Source: an uncultured Lachnospiraceae bacterium
GTDB taxonomy: Bacteria; Bacillota; Clostridia; Lachnospirales; Lachnospiraceae
Assembly: GCA_910587295.1 (NCBI GenBank)
Contig: CAJULP010000088.1
Location: forward strand, 1 to 64,000
Length of the DNA stretch: 64,000 nt
Reading direction: 5' to 3'
The notes under the pieces were generated by a model, which saw only the letters and a program-made list of their open reading frames with translations, had not been told where the DNA came from and made no database searches. Positions 51,510 to 61,350 of the stretch are shown here, piece by piece (within the stretch, counting starts at the first letter, position 1; each line of letters begins with the position of its first letter). The position numbers were made by a program, and so were the translations under genes.

Positions 51510-52770
51510 ATCTAGGTATCATAGCTGAAAAGAAACAATAGCCATCTTCAAATTTTATACTGCTTATCCCGTGGTTTCTCCGTACCACACTTTCTACATT
51601 TGTCAATCCGATCCCGTGGTCTTTCCGGTTTTTCTTAGAAGATAACACCTTACCCTTATGTATTTCCGGCACACTCTGTACCGGGTTTTTAACAGATAAG
51701 ATCAAATTTTCTTTTTCCATCACCATTTTAAATTGGATCATCTTATTTTCGGTTAATTTCCGACAAGCTTCAACCGCATTATCCAGCAAATTAGAGAGCA
51801 GGACTACCAGGTCTTCCTTTGCCATGACAAGGCCCGACAGGTCATTAACGGATATTATCATGGTGATTCCGTTTTCCTGCGCATATTGGTACTTCTGATT
51901 TAGGATCACATTCACGATCACATGATTTGTGTCCACATAATCCGTGCTTTTCCAGATGCCGCCGGTCAGATCCCTGATATAGTCAATTGCTTCCTGTGTC
52001 TTCTCATTTTCCAAAAGACCCTGTATGCAGCCTAACTGATTTTTATAATCATGCATATAGGTCTGCTGCTGCCTGTAATTCTGCTCCATACTCTGGTACA
52101 GGCTCATCTGGCTGCGGATCAGTTCATTTTCCATCCGCACGCTCTGTACATAAGAATCTTTTAATAGAACGTACACAATGAAATAGAAGATCAGGATGCT
52201 TACTATACAAAACCCTATGATAAAAAGAAATTGGATATTATAATCAATTTTTCTATTCTCCATTCCCATGATCATCAGGATTATAATGCTGAATAATGGA
52301 AAAAAACCAAAATATACCCATCTTTTTCTGCGTACAACACTTAATTTCCCTTTACACTTATAAGAAAAAAGCATCATGGCAAAAAGAAGTATGCTGCACC
52401 AGACCGGATCTAATATATTTTCTATTATTTCCCCAGGAATCCGCAAAATATAGAAAGCAGATACAACAATGGAGGCAAAAACCCAGACAATCCCACAGAA
52501 AAATACGGACAGCACCAGATTATGCGTCCATGTTACAGAATAATATATCTGCCCGGCCATCCAGACAATAACGATGACCCGGATCGGCATAAAAACATAA
52601 GGCGGGATAGGAGACACGGCAATGAACCAAAATCCAAACACAAATGCCATAATCGATGTATGTTCCATCCATGAACGCTTCATTTTCCGTCTGGGCAGGA
52701 TTGCTTCGTAATATTCCCTGCAGCTGATTCCCAACATGATCGATAAAATCAGGCTCTTTAGATATATCAT
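51508..52770 (-). CDS. GHKL sensor kinase, AgrC-like
   Basis: 420 residues. Six to seven membrane segments in the first 210 residues, then YMHDYKNQLGCIQGLLE with the phospho-His, and a GHKL ATPase with LLSNLLDNAVEAC and HGIGLTNVE. Overlaps its regulator gene by four bases. AgrC-type kinases sense peptides, but no agrB/agrD-like gene is visible nearby. Confidence 0.88.
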   Translation of the reverse strand: MIYLKSLILSIMLGISCREYYEAILPRRKMKRSWMEHTSIMAFVFGFWFIAVSPIPPYVFMPIRVIVIVWMAGQIYYSVTWTHNLVLSVFFCGIVWVFASIVVSAFYILRIPGEIIENILDPVWCSILLFAMMLFSYKCKGKLSVVRRKRWVYFGFFPLFSIIILMIMGMENRKIDYNIQFLFIIGFCIVSILIFYFIVYVLLKDSYVQSVRMENELIRSQMSLYQSMEQNYRQQQTYMHDYKNQLGCIQGLLENEKTQEAIDYIRDLTGGIWKSTDYVDTNHVIVNVILNQKYQYAQENGITMIISVNDLSGLVMAKEDLVVLLSNLLDNAVEACRKLTENKMIQFKMVMEKENLILSVKNPVQSVPEIHKGKVLSSKKNRKDHGIGLTNVESVVRRNHGISSIKFEDGYCFFSAMIPR

Positions 52771-53480
52771 AATAATCCTTTATATTCTACGAATTTCTGC
52801 TTTACTGCCTGATACCTGATTCTGGGTACAGGCAGTTCTTCTCCGGTACTTAATTCTACCACATAGTTATTTATCCTGTAGATATGCCGCATATTGACCA
52901 GATAACTTTTATGGATTCGTAAAAATCCATAAGGTATCAGTTTTTTTTCAATATGATCCAGTTTTTCATACATATGATAAACTGTAAGGTTTTTCTCTTG
53001 ATACAAAAAGATCAGTTTGTGTTTTTCACTCTCCACATACAATAAATTATCTGTATATAACTTTTTTTCCCCTTCCATGAAAGAAAAGCTTACCTGCCGG
53101 ATTTCCATCTTTCTAAGGATCGCATCCATACATTCCGGGATTGCGGTATTTAACACATCTTTCATAATATAGCGGACCGCATCCACCTTATACCCATCCA
53201 AGACATATTTAATAAATGCTGTCACAAACACAATATATGTGTTGGTATGAAATGCTCGGATTTTTTTCGCTGTTTCAATCCCGTCCGTCTGATCCATATT
53301 GATATCCATAAATACGATATCATATTTAACAGAATTTTCACTTTGCGCCAAAAACTCTTCCCCGGAACAGTAAATCTCTATACTGCTATCAAGCTGGTGA
53401 TCTGACAGGTACTTATTAAGCAGCTCTTTCAATTTATCCCTATAAAATTTTTCATCATCGCAGACAGCTATTTTCAGCAT
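52767..53480 (-). CDS. LytTR-type response regulator, AgrA-like
   Basis: 237 residues. Receiver with CDDEKFY and phospho-Asp in DIVFMDINMDQ; C-terminal LytTR DNA-binding domain (about 130-235) with LLYVESEKHKLIFL and LIPYGFLRIHKSYLVNMRHI. It starts nine bases after the GH43 stop, so it is part of the same operon as the glycosidases. Confidence 0.9.
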   Translation of the reverse strand: MLKIAVCDDEKFYRDKLKELLNKYLSDHQLDSSIEIYCSGEEFLAQSENSVKYDIVFMDINMDQTDGIETAKKIRAFHTNTYIVFVTAFIKYVLDGYKVDAVRYIMKDVLNTAIPECMDAILRKMEIRQVSFSFMEGEKKLYTDNLLYVESEKHKLIFLYQEKNLTVYHMYEKLDHIEKKLIPYGFLRIHKSYLVNMRHIYRINNYVVELSTGEELPVPRIRYQAVKQKFVEYKGLL

Positions 53481-53489
53481 ACCTATTTT

Positions 53490-54989
53490 TTATCCTTGTT
53501 TCCACTCTAATTCTTCAAATTCTGCCCACTTTCCGTCCTCATCAACAGCATACAATCCCATCAACACACCGGTAAACCCGCCTGCCACCTCAGAGGACAG
53601 ATATTTTGTTCTTGCGCTTCCAAGGAACTTCTTTTCCCCATCTACCATACAGTAAAACTCGTACCGATCCGGATTGGAAACCACCGAAAATTCCACCTTT
53701 TCCATTCCTTCCGGCAGATCAACCGTATTGGCTATGCAGGCTGCATCCCCGATGCGAAGCCGTAAAGCAGCCTTCCGCACACCTTTTTCCTGTACCAGCG
53801 AAAGATCATAATGCTGATTTTCATCCATGTAAAAAGTGATGCCGGCTTCCTTAGCTTCTCCTGAAACTGCCACATTAAGGCAGGTATGAAACTCTGACTG
53901 CCTGATTCCTGCAAACGTAGGGGTATCCGCCTCATCTAATGTGATCTTCGTTCCCTTAAGCTTAAGCCCCTTACCGGTAAACTGATAGTTTTCCTTATGG
54001 TAATCCCGAAGATAACTCCACCGCAGATCGTCCGCCCCTGTATTTTCAAAAGATACCTGATACATATCCATGTCCTGCTGCCCGTTCAAATCCACATCCA
54101 TCCACTCTGTCACAATGCCCTGTTCTCCGGCGCTAAACCATCCATCTTCCTGCCAGTTGACCGGCGCAAGAAATACTTCCCTTCCCAGATGATGGTAAGG
54201 CTGCCACTCCCCGCTCTGACGGAATCCCAGACAGACAATATAATAATTTCCCTTTTTATCCCGAATCAGATCCCCATGTCCGATCCCCTGAATCAGACTT
54301 TGGTTTCCCCCTAAATTGCGGTTTGTAAGCACAGGATTGCCCTGATACCCATCAAAGGGTCCAAAAGGCTCCCGGCTTCTGGCATAAGTAATCATATGCC
54401 CGTATTCCGTGCCGCCTTCTGCCGCCATCATATAATACCAGTCACCGATATGGTACAGATGGGGAGACTCCAAATACCGGCCGCCGCTGCCACCCCATAC
54501 AGGAATGCTTTCCGTCAGCTTTTCTCCGGTCTTGATATCAATCTCACACTGCAGGATACAGCCTTTTCCTTCTGCGTCATTTCCGTTACTTGTGAAATAT
54601 ACCTTCCCATTATCAAACAAAAGAGACGGATCTATCCCTTCCTGATCCACAAAAATAGGTTCTGACCACTCCCCTTTGATATCATCGGTATAAATATAAA
54701 AGTTCTTTCCAAAAGTATTGTTATTGGTCACCATATAAAAGATTCCCTCATGATAACGCAATGTAGGCGCAAATACACCGCCGGAACTTGGCACCTTGTG
54801 AAGTTCTACCTGTGTGGTTCTGGTCAGAGCGTTTGCCACCTGCTTCCAGTTCACCAGATCTTCACTTTCAAAAACCGGTACACCGGGAAGATACTGGAAG
54901 GAACTGCATGCAATATAATATTTTCCTTCTGCTTCACAGATGCTGGGATCAGGATAAAATCCCCTTATGATCGGATTATGTATTTTCAT
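53490..54989 (-). CDS. Glycoside hydrolase family 43
   Basis: 499 residues. Five-blade propeller with catalytic Asp in RGFYPDPSICEAEGKYY, Asp in GIDPSLLFDNGKVYF and Glu in SPHLYHIGDWYYM region (AAEGGTEYGHM). The last 190 residues form a beta-sandwich like the C-terminal domain of beta-xylosidases. Likely beta-xylosidase or alpha-L-arabinofuranosidase, cytoplasmic because no signal is present. Overlaps the GH42 gene by four bases. Confidence 0.9.
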   Translation of the reverse strand: MKIHNPIIRGFYPDPSICEAEGKYYIACSSFQYLPGVPVFESEDLVNWKQVANALTRTTQVELHKVPSSGGVFAPTLRYHEGIFYMVTNNNTFGKNFYIYTDDIKGEWSEPIFVDQEGIDPSLLFDNGKVYFTSNGNDAEGKGCILQCEIDIKTGEKLTESIPVWGGSGGRYLESPHLYHIGDWYYMMAAEGGTEYGHMITYARSREPFGPFDGYQGNPVLTNRNLGGNQSLIQGIGHGDLIRDKKGNYYIVCLGFRQSGEWQPYHHLGREVFLAPVNWQEDGWFSAGEQGIVTEWMDVDLNGQQDMDMYQVSFENTGADDLRWSYLRDYHKENYQFTGKGLKLKGTKITLDEADTPTFAGIRQSEFHTCLNVAVSGEAKEAGITFYMDENQHYDLSLVQEKGVRKAALRLRIGDAACIANTVDLPEGMEKVEFSVVSNPDRYEFYCMVDGEKKFLGSARTKYLSSEVAGGFTGVLMGLYAVDEDGKWAEFEELEWKQG

Positions 54990-57016
54990 GATAACCTCCT
55001 CTTTAAAATAACGACTCCGGCTTTATCTAACGTCACTCGGTCACCAGCCTGATACTCTTTACCGGTAAGCAGATCTTTGCCGCCATTTTCCAATATCACG
55101 TTCACCGTATTACCCCTGTGATTGAGTAAAAACAGGAAGTTCCCGTTTTCATTTTCACGTACTGTCGCTTCCACCCCTTCCGGCGTATTAGCTGCCGGCT
55201 CTATAGAAAGTTCCCCGCACACATCTCTCAGAAAATCCGTGTAAAACTCTTCACTGGAACGGGCAGCCACATAATAAGCTTTTCCTTCCCCAAACTTATT
55301 TTCCGTAAGGACCGGCATTCCCTCATAAAAGTCCTTTTCATAATTCGCAAGCGCTTTAGCACCCTGTAAATGGAGTAAGTCGCATAACACCCCTGCCGGA
55401 TAGGTCTTTTCGTTATAGGTAAACAGGTTTGATTCCTCCGGCGGAATGGCATCAGACTCCTCAACCCAGATTCCCAAGATATCCTTAAGTCTTCCCGGAT
55501 AACCACCGGTAACAACAAGATCATGGTCCTCCACGTAACCGCTGAAATACGTAGTAAGAAAAACGCCGCCCTGCTTTACAAAACTGCGGACTTTTTCATC
55601 AAAACCATCCTTACACATATATAAAAGGGGTGCGATCACCAGTTTATAGGAAGACAGATCATCCGTTACGCCAACAAGATCCACAGAAATATTCCGCTCA
55701 TGCAATGCCTTGTAATACTGCATCACTTCCTGATTATAGTTGATCAATTTGCTTGGGCCTGCGGAATATTCTGCCGCCCACCAGTTATCCCAGTCAAACA
55801 CGATCGCCACCTGGGATTTTGCCCTGGCCCCCAAAAGTGCACTGCCAAGCTGTCCAAGTTCCTTACCAAGTTCCGCAATCTCCTTAAATACCCTTGTATT
55901 TTCATTCCCCACATGATCGATCACAGCGCCATGATATTTCTCGCAGGCTCCAATACTCCTTCTCATCTGGAAAAACATGATCGTGTCCGCACCATGGGCC
56001 GCAGCCTGATAACTCCAAAGCCGCATTACGCCTGGCCTTTTTAACTTACAGTAAATATGCCAGTTTGTCACGCTGGGAGTCTGCTCCATCAGGGCAAAGG
56101 GTTTCCCCTGCTTTAACCCTCTCATCAGATCATGACTGAAAGCGACTTGTGCCGGAGTTCCGTCATAGGCAGGATAATTGTCCCATGACACAAAGTCCAT
56201 GTAGTTTGCCCATTTTTGATAATCCAAAACCTTATACGCTCCCATCAGGTTAGTAGTAACAGGGATATCCGGCGTATATTTTTTCACGGCTTCATATTCC
56301 AGACGGTAACACTCTAATATACTGTCTGAATTAAAACGATTATAATCTAAAGAAATGCCTTGGAAATTTGTGCGTCCGTCACCGCCCCAGTCAAACTCCT
56401 CAGACCTAAGATCCGGAACCACCACATCGTCAAAATCATAAAGGGTATGGCCCCAAAAGGACATATTCCATGCCTTATTCAGCTCATCAATGGTTCCATA
56501 CTTTTCTTTCAGCCAGCTGCGGAAAGCTTTTTCACAATTATCACAATAACATGTGCCGCCATATTCATTGGAAATATGCCACGATACAACATTGTCATAA
56601 CCCTGATAGCGCTCCGCCAGCTTTTCAGCCAGCGCCACGGAATATTTCCGGTAAGTAGGGGAATTAGGACAGGAATTATGTCTGCTGCCAAATTTTCTCC
56701 TGATACCGTTATGCTCTGTCCTTAAGATATCAGGATGTTTTCTTGCCATCCACGCCGGATGAGCTGCCGTAGAAGTGGCAAGACAGACCTTAAGGCCATT
56801 TTCCCTGACCAGATCCATGATCTTGTCCAGTCTGGAAAAATCATAAATCTCATCATCCTTCTGCAGACTGGCCCAGCTAAACACATTTAAAGTGACCACA
56901 TCGATATTAGCCAGTTTAAACATTCTCATATCTTCCTGCCAGATTTCCTCCGGCCATTGCTCGGGATTATAATCCCCTCCATACAAAATCTTTTGTACTT
57001 TTTTACTTTCTATCAT
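54986..57016 (-). CDS. Beta-galactosidase, GH42
   Basis: 676 residues. N-terminal TIM barrel with GGDYNPEQWP, acid/base Glu in SWHISNEYGG and nucleophile Glu in PFALMEQTPS; the zinc-binding cysteine cluster CYCDNC follows the acid/base. Trimerisation and C-terminal domains complete the usual architecture. No signal peptide, so it splits imported beta-galactosides or arabinosides. Confidence 0.93.
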   Translation of the reverse strand: MIESKKVQKILYGGDYNPEQWPEEIWQEDMRMFKLANIDVVTLNVFSWASLQKDDEIYDFSRLDKIMDLVRENGLKVCLATSTAAHPAWMARKHPDILRTEHNGIRRKFGSRHNSCPNSPTYRKYSVALAEKLAERYQGYDNVVSWHISNEYGGTCYCDNCEKAFRSWLKEKYGTIDELNKAWNMSFWGHTLYDFDDVVVPDLRSEEFDWGGDGRTNFQGISLDYNRFNSDSILECYRLEYEAVKKYTPDIPVTTNLMGAYKVLDYQKWANYMDFVSWDNYPAYDGTPAQVAFSHDLMRGLKQGKPFALMEQTPSVTNWHIYCKLKRPGVMRLWSYQAAAHGADTIMFFQMRRSIGACEKYHGAVIDHVGNENTRVFKEIAELGKELGQLGSALLGARAKSQVAIVFDWDNWWAAEYSAGPSKLINYNQEVMQYYKALHERNISVDLVGVTDDLSSYKLVIAPLLYMCKDGFDEKVRSFVKQGGVFLTTYFSGYVEDHDLVVTGGYPGRLKDILGIWVEESDAIPPEESNLFTYNEKTYPAGVLCDLLHLQGAKALANYEKDFYEGMPVLTENKFGEGKAYYVAARSSEEFYTDFLRDVCGELSIEPAANTPEGVEATVRENENGNFLFLLNHRGNTVNVILENGGKDLLTGKEYQAGDRVTLDKAGVVILKRRLS

Positions 57017-57032
57017 TTCGTTATCCCTTTCT

Positions 57033-58778
57033 TTATTTATGATTATTTTGATATCTTTCTACCGTTTCACATCTTGCCTTTTCCCTTCCCATGGAAACTT
57101 CCATATCACGGGCAAGTATTTCTTCATATCCTAAACTTATGGCCTCTGCCTGCATTTCCTTTAACAGGGAATAAAATTCTTCTTCATCTTCTGCAAAGAC
57201 CATATCCCAGGAATATTTCTGTATCACACCCCGACATTGCTTTCGGATTGCCGTTTCTTCCACTGTTTCTGCCGGAATTACATATCCACAGCCTGGTGAA
57301 ACGATCAGCTTATTGTGATCAATCAGATAATCCAATGTGGTTTCCGCCTTCATTTTCTCTCTCCAATCCGCATCTAACTGTGTATTGTTTAATTCATCAA
57401 GAGAATCCCACATTTTATATGAATAAAAATAACCTTGCTCATCTATTTCACATTTTGTCACCGGCATAAAATTCAGCATGGAGATTCCGTCTTTCCAGCT
57501 TCCTCCTCCCCATTCCTCCGGCACCTGAGTATCTCCTTCCAGTAATGCCATCTTCCCAAATTCTGTAAGATAAGGACCTTCTTCCCCGTACTCCCAGCAA
57601 AGGCCTTGCAGTCCTGCCGTATCCGCCATACCGTTTACGCTGTTAGCGGCAATCCCTTCCGGGGAATACAGCCAATTGATGAAGTCTACCATCCGTTCCG
57701 GATCCTTTGTCTGCGACCCCACTCCCACGATAGTCTTATAATTCCCATCCCCGCTGCATCCGTAAGAATAGATCTGCATATCTGAAATATCCGCCATCAT
57801 AAAACCTTTTCCGGCTTTTTTATTTGAGATTGTATTATAGTACTGCTGTGCCACCCAGGGCCAGGGAGAATAAAGAATCTGCCCTTTTTTATATTTTTCC
57901 ACAAGCCCCTGAAAATTTAATGTGGGGGATTCCGGATCCACCAGCCCCATTTGATTTGCGTCAAAATACCATTTTAAAACCCTGATATAAAGTGAATCAC
58001 TATCAATGATACTTTGGTAATCACTGCTGTCAGCCTTCACAAGGACAAACCCACTCTCGTCATAACCATAAAAACAACAGGGCTGTTTCCCTGCATTCAT
58101 CATGTTTGCGTCCCAATCCCGGAAAAAAGAAAATGCATATGTCTTTTCTCCCGTTTCCGTAACCGGACAAAGCTCCTGCATCTGTTTTAAAACCGGGAGC
58201 AGGTCTTCTAAGGTATTGATCGGAGGATATCCTAATTCCGCATACAGATCCCAGCGGATATACGGTCCATAAGTAGGTTCCTTGCTTTCACTTGGAACAG
58301 TAGGCGCATTGGAGGAAAGTTCCGTAGGAATCGCAAACAGTCCTTCCGGGGTTATCGATTTATTTACATTCCTGATCGCTGTTTCAAAACGCATAATATC
58401 TTTTCCCTGCAGATACGGTTCTATATCCATGATAAGGCCGGATGTCACCATGTTCTGCAGTTCCTGCCTCTCGCCGCTGAATATGACGATATCCCCCAGA
58501 TTTCCTGCCGCACAGCGAATCTCAAATAAAGTATCTCCGCCTCCTGCCACATTGGGAGCAATGATATTTAACTCCATATTAAACTTGTCCTTCACCAGTT
58601 TAGCAAACCATCCCGACTGAATCCCCTGATAATTAGCAAGCCCGTCAAAAACATCCACCACTAAAAATTCTTCATAAGGGCATTTTTCTTCCTCAAACTC
58701 GGAAAAAGCGCCACATCCGCAAGCCAAAAGAGTGATCAATAACAATAGCGCCACCAATTTTCCAGAAAGTCTTTTCAT
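57033..58778 (-). CDS. Solute-binding lipoprotein (LipO-like)
   Basis: 581 residues; lipobox LLACGCGAF. Family 1-type binding fold with long insertions, KYKKGQILYSPWPWVAQQYYN and RMVDFINWLYSPEGIAAN. First gene of the GH42-GH43-RR-kinase operon. No permease genes lie next to it, so its transporter must be encoded elsewhere or it acts as a sensor co-receptor. Confidence 0.85.
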   Translation of the reverse strand: MKRLSGKLVALLLLITLLACGCGAFSEFEEEKCPYEEFLVVDVFDGLANYQGIQSGWFAKLVKDKFNMELNIIAPNVAGGGDTLFEIRCAAGNLGDIVIFSGERQELQNMVTSGLIMDIEPYLQGKDIMRFETAIRNVNKSITPEGLFAIPTELSSNAPTVPSESKEPTYGPYIRWDLYAELGYPPINTLEDLLPVLKQMQELCPVTETGEKTYAFSFFRDWDANMMNAGKQPCCFYGYDESGFVLVKADSSDYQSIIDSDSLYIRVLKWYFDANQMGLVDPESPTLNFQGLVEKYKKGQILYSPWPWVAQQYYNTISNKKAGKGFMMADISDMQIYSYGCSGDGNYKTIVGVGSQTKDPERMVDFINWLYSPEGIAANSVNGMADTAGLQGLCWEYGEEGPYLTEFGKMALLEGDTQVPEEWGGGSWKDGISMLNFMPVTKCEIDEQGYFYSYKMWDSLDELNNTQLDADWREKMKAETTLDYLIDHNKLIVSPGCGYVIPAETVEETAIRKQCRGVIQKYSWDMVFAEDEEEFYSLLKEMQAEAISLGYEEILARDMEVSMGREKARCETVERYQNNHK

Positions 58779-58911
58779 TTCTTTTCCTCTTTATATTCCC
58801 AATGTAAAAGCATATGCATGTGCCATGCTTATGCATATTCTATCATACAATCCTATGAACAGATACAAATAAATTTACAGTAATTTACCGTTGAAATTAT
58901 ATATTGTTACA

Positions 58912-58940
58912 TTGACAATCCAATTTTCCTCTTCTATACT
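58912..58940 (+). promoter_or_regulatory. Promoter of the YesN-type regulator
   Basis: TTGACA (58912-58917) and TATACT (58935-58940) with a 17-base spacer. Confidence 0.75.
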
Positions 58941-58977
58941 AAAATACATAATTATTTATGCAGAGAAAGGAATATAA

Positions 58978-60573
58978 ATGGAGACAGTACTGATTGCAGA
59001 TGATGAACAAAACATCCGTGAAGGTTTAAAATATATTCTTGACTGGAAACAGATTGGATTTGAGATCATTGGCGAAACAGCCAACGGTGATGATACACTT
59101 TCTTTTATTTTAAAGCAAAATCCAAGTCTGGTTCTTCTTGACATTCGTATGCCCAAAATGTATGGAACGGAAATCATTAAAATAGCTAGGGAAAATGGAT
59201 TTAAAGGAAAGTTTATCATTTTAAGCGGATATTCCGACTTTACCTATGCCCAGACTGCTATCCGTTATGGAGCCAGTTTTTACCTCACCAAACCAATTGA
59301 TGAGGATGAACTTCTTGCCTCTGTTTCAAAAGTAAAAAAGGAACTGGAAACGGAACATTCCAAGCTGGATAATATCCAGATTCTGAAGTCAAAGGCTAAA
59401 AATGTTATTCTCCATGAGATCATTACAGGCGCCTATGACTTTTCCGTATCAAAATCCTTAACGAAAAACGAATTAGAAGAAATGAACCTTGTGGCGGATA
59501 TTTATCAAGTTGTCATTTACGAAAAATTCAGTACAAATCCAGATGATGCAAGTTATAGTTTTGCGGATCTTTTAAAAATTACAAACAAAGGAAACCATAC
59601 CTTTGAACATTTCAAGGAAGACGGAAATGAGGTCATACTGTTAAAAGGCAGCTTTGCCCTCTCTAAATTCCAAAACTTTTTGTCTCACTACGAACAAAAT
59701 CCTCCCCAGCCCGGCAGTCCCCTCGATTCCCTTTTTCTTGCTTATGGACAGCCTGTCAACGATCTGGACAAAATATATTTATCCTACGAAGAAGCATCTA
59801 CTCTTTTACAGCGCAGGTTTTTTTGTATCCAGGGTCAGCATACCCTTGGATTTGATGAGCTCCCAGAAATACAAAAGCAAAATATGGAAATCACCAATGA
59901 TAAAGCCGATGAATATTACAATACCCTTACGGAATATCTGATGGCATTTAACAGGAAAAAGGTAGCGGAAACTCTTTTTGATTTAGAAGAGTTTGTTTAT
60001 AATGTGAAAAACGATATTGTTTCCGTCAGGTTATTTTTGACCGACCTTTACCTGCGCATTAAAGAAAAAATCAATCATACATACGGTTCTTTGGAAATTT
60101 CTTTCCCTACCAACGGGGAAGCAATTGATCACATTGAAAATTGTCATTATTTATATGAGATCATTTTATTCATTTCCGAGCAGACGGAAAAAGTTTTCAA
60201 TGCTTCCGGAAATTCTTTTAAAAGCACTAATATATTAGATGATATATTTTATTACATTGACCACAATTTCCAAAACAATATTAAGTTGGAAAATATAGCG
60301 CCATTATTCGGGTATAACAGCGCTTATTTAGGAAAGATATTTACCAAAACCGCAGGCGAAAGCTTTAATTCCTATATCGACCATAAACGGATCGATCATT
60401 CCAAGGAACTATTAAAAGAAAACCGCCTGAAGGTATATGAGATTTCTGAAAAGGTAGGATATAAAAACGTTGATTATTTTCACAAAAAGTTTAAAAAATA
60501 TGTGGGGGTGAGTCCTGCCGAATACCGTAAAAATATACTGGATTCCATTTTACCCCCCCCCGAGCATAATTGA
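58978..60573 (+). CDS. YesN-type response regulator with AraC domain
   Basis: 531 residues. Receiver (1-120) with ADDEQNIREGLKY and phospho-Asp in LVLLDIRMPKM; a middle region of about 290 residues; C-terminal AraC/XylS DNA-binding domain with FGYNSAYLGKIFTKTAG and VGYKNVDYFHKKFKKYVGVSPAEYR. Normally paired with a YesM kinase, but none is adjacent. Divergent from the binding-protein operon and probably its activator. A nine-C run lies just before the stop. Confidence 0.9.
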   Translation: METVLIADDEQNIREGLKYILDWKQIGFEIIGETANGDDTLSFILKQNPSLVLLDIRMPKMYGTEIIKIARENGFKGKFIILSGYSDFTYAQTAIRYGASFYLTKPIDEDELLASVSKVKKELETEHSKLDNIQILKSKAKNVILHEIITGAYDFSVSKSLTKNELEEMNLVADIYQVVIYEKFSTNPDDASYSFADLLKITNKGNHTFEHFKEDGNEVILLKGSFALSKFQNFLSHYEQNPPQPGSPLDSLFLAYGQPVNDLDKIYLSYEEASTLLQRRFFCIQGQHTLGFDELPEIQKQNMEITNDKADEYYNTLTEYLMAFNRKKVAETLFDLEEFVYNVKNDIVSVRLFLTDLYLRIKEKINHTYGSLEISFPTNGEAIDHIENCHYLYEIILFISEQTEKVFNASGNSFKSTNILDDIFYYIDHNFQNNIKLENIAPLFGYNSAYLGKIFTKTAGESFNSYIDHKRIDHSKELLKENRLKVYEISEKVGYKNVDYFHKKFKKYVGVSPAEYRKNILDSILPPPEHN

Positions 60574-60600
60574 GTATTTTTTAATTTTTATTAAAAATTC

Positions 60601-60645
60601 AATATTCAGGGTCAACCATCACGAAATGATTGACCCTGAATATTA
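60601..60645. terminator. Bidirectional terminator
   Basis: AATATTCAGGGTCAA and TTGACCCTGAATATT form a 15-base-pair stem between the YesN-type gene and the end of araD (it includes the araD stop). Confidence 0.85.
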
Positions 60646-61338
60646 GTTCTGCCCGTAATAAGCATTTTCCCCGTGTTTCCTAAAATAATGCTTATCCTGC
60701 AGTTCACCCGGCGCCGGCCAAACCTTAGGGTTAATGATTTCCGTCCGGTACGCCATCTTCGCCACTTCCTCAAGGACAACCGCATTGTGGACTGCGTCCA
60801 TAGCATCCTTACCCCATGCAAAAGGGCCATGGTTCTTACAAAGGACTGCCGGAACTGCCATGGGATTCCTGCCCATCCTTAAAAATTCATTGACAATCAG
60901 ATGGCCGGTATTTTCCTCATAAGCCTCCTCAATTTCTTCTTTTGTCAAACACCGCAGACAGGGAACTTCCCCATAAATATAATCTGCATGGGTCGTACCA
61001 TAGCAGGGAATCCCCCTGCCGGCCTGCGCCCAGCTTGTGGCATAGGAAGAATGGGTATGTACGATACCGCCAACCTCAGGAAATGCTTTGTAAAGCTCCA
61101 AATGGGTAGGGGTATCGGATGAGGGTTTAAAACGCCCTTCTATTTTATTTCCCTGCAAGTCCATCACTACCATATCTTCCGAGGTCAGCTTCTCATAATC
61201 AACGCCGCTTGGCTTTATTACAAACAACCCGCTTTCCTTGTCAATCCCACTTACATTTCCCCATGTAAAAGTTACTAACCCGTAACGGGGCAGTTCCATA
61301 TTTGCTTCGTAAACCTGTTTTTTTAATTCCTCTAACAT
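60643..61338 (-). CDS. araD: L-ribulose-5-phosphate 4-epimerase
   Basis: 231 residues, standard length. Zinc ligands in GIVHTHSSYATSWAQAG and LCKNHGPFAWG; FVIKPSGVDY and the YYGQ end are typical of AraD. Converts L-ribulose 5-phosphate to D-xylulose 5-phosphate. Follows the kinase gene by 12 bases. Confidence 0.93.
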   Translation of the reverse strand: MLEELKKQVYEANMELPRYGLVTFTWGNVSGIDKESGLFVIKPSGVDYEKLTSEDMVVMDLQGNKIEGRFKPSSDTPTHLELYKAFPEVGGIVHTHSSYATSWAQAGRGIPCYGTTHADYIYGEVPCLRCLTKEEIEEAYEENTGHLIVNEFLRMGRNPMAVPAVLCKNHGPFAWGKDAMDAVHNAVVLEEVAKMAYRTEIINPKVWPAPGELQDKHYFRKHGENAYYGQN

Positions 61339-61350
61339 AATCTATTCCCC

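Noticed and set aside
51452..51541. 29-codon plus-strand ORF (starting MDMAKSYGDEAKKD) with AAGGA, considered as an AgrD-like signal peptide
   Set aside because: It is antisense to the end of the kinase gene, spans its terminator hairpin and lacks an AgrD-like amphipathic leader and acidic tail.
58795..58845. Nested ATGCAT/GCATATGC palindromes upstream of the 57033 binding-protein gene as an operator
   Set aside because: Several short overlapping palindromes are present but no single clear dyad or second copy elsewhere supports a defined site.
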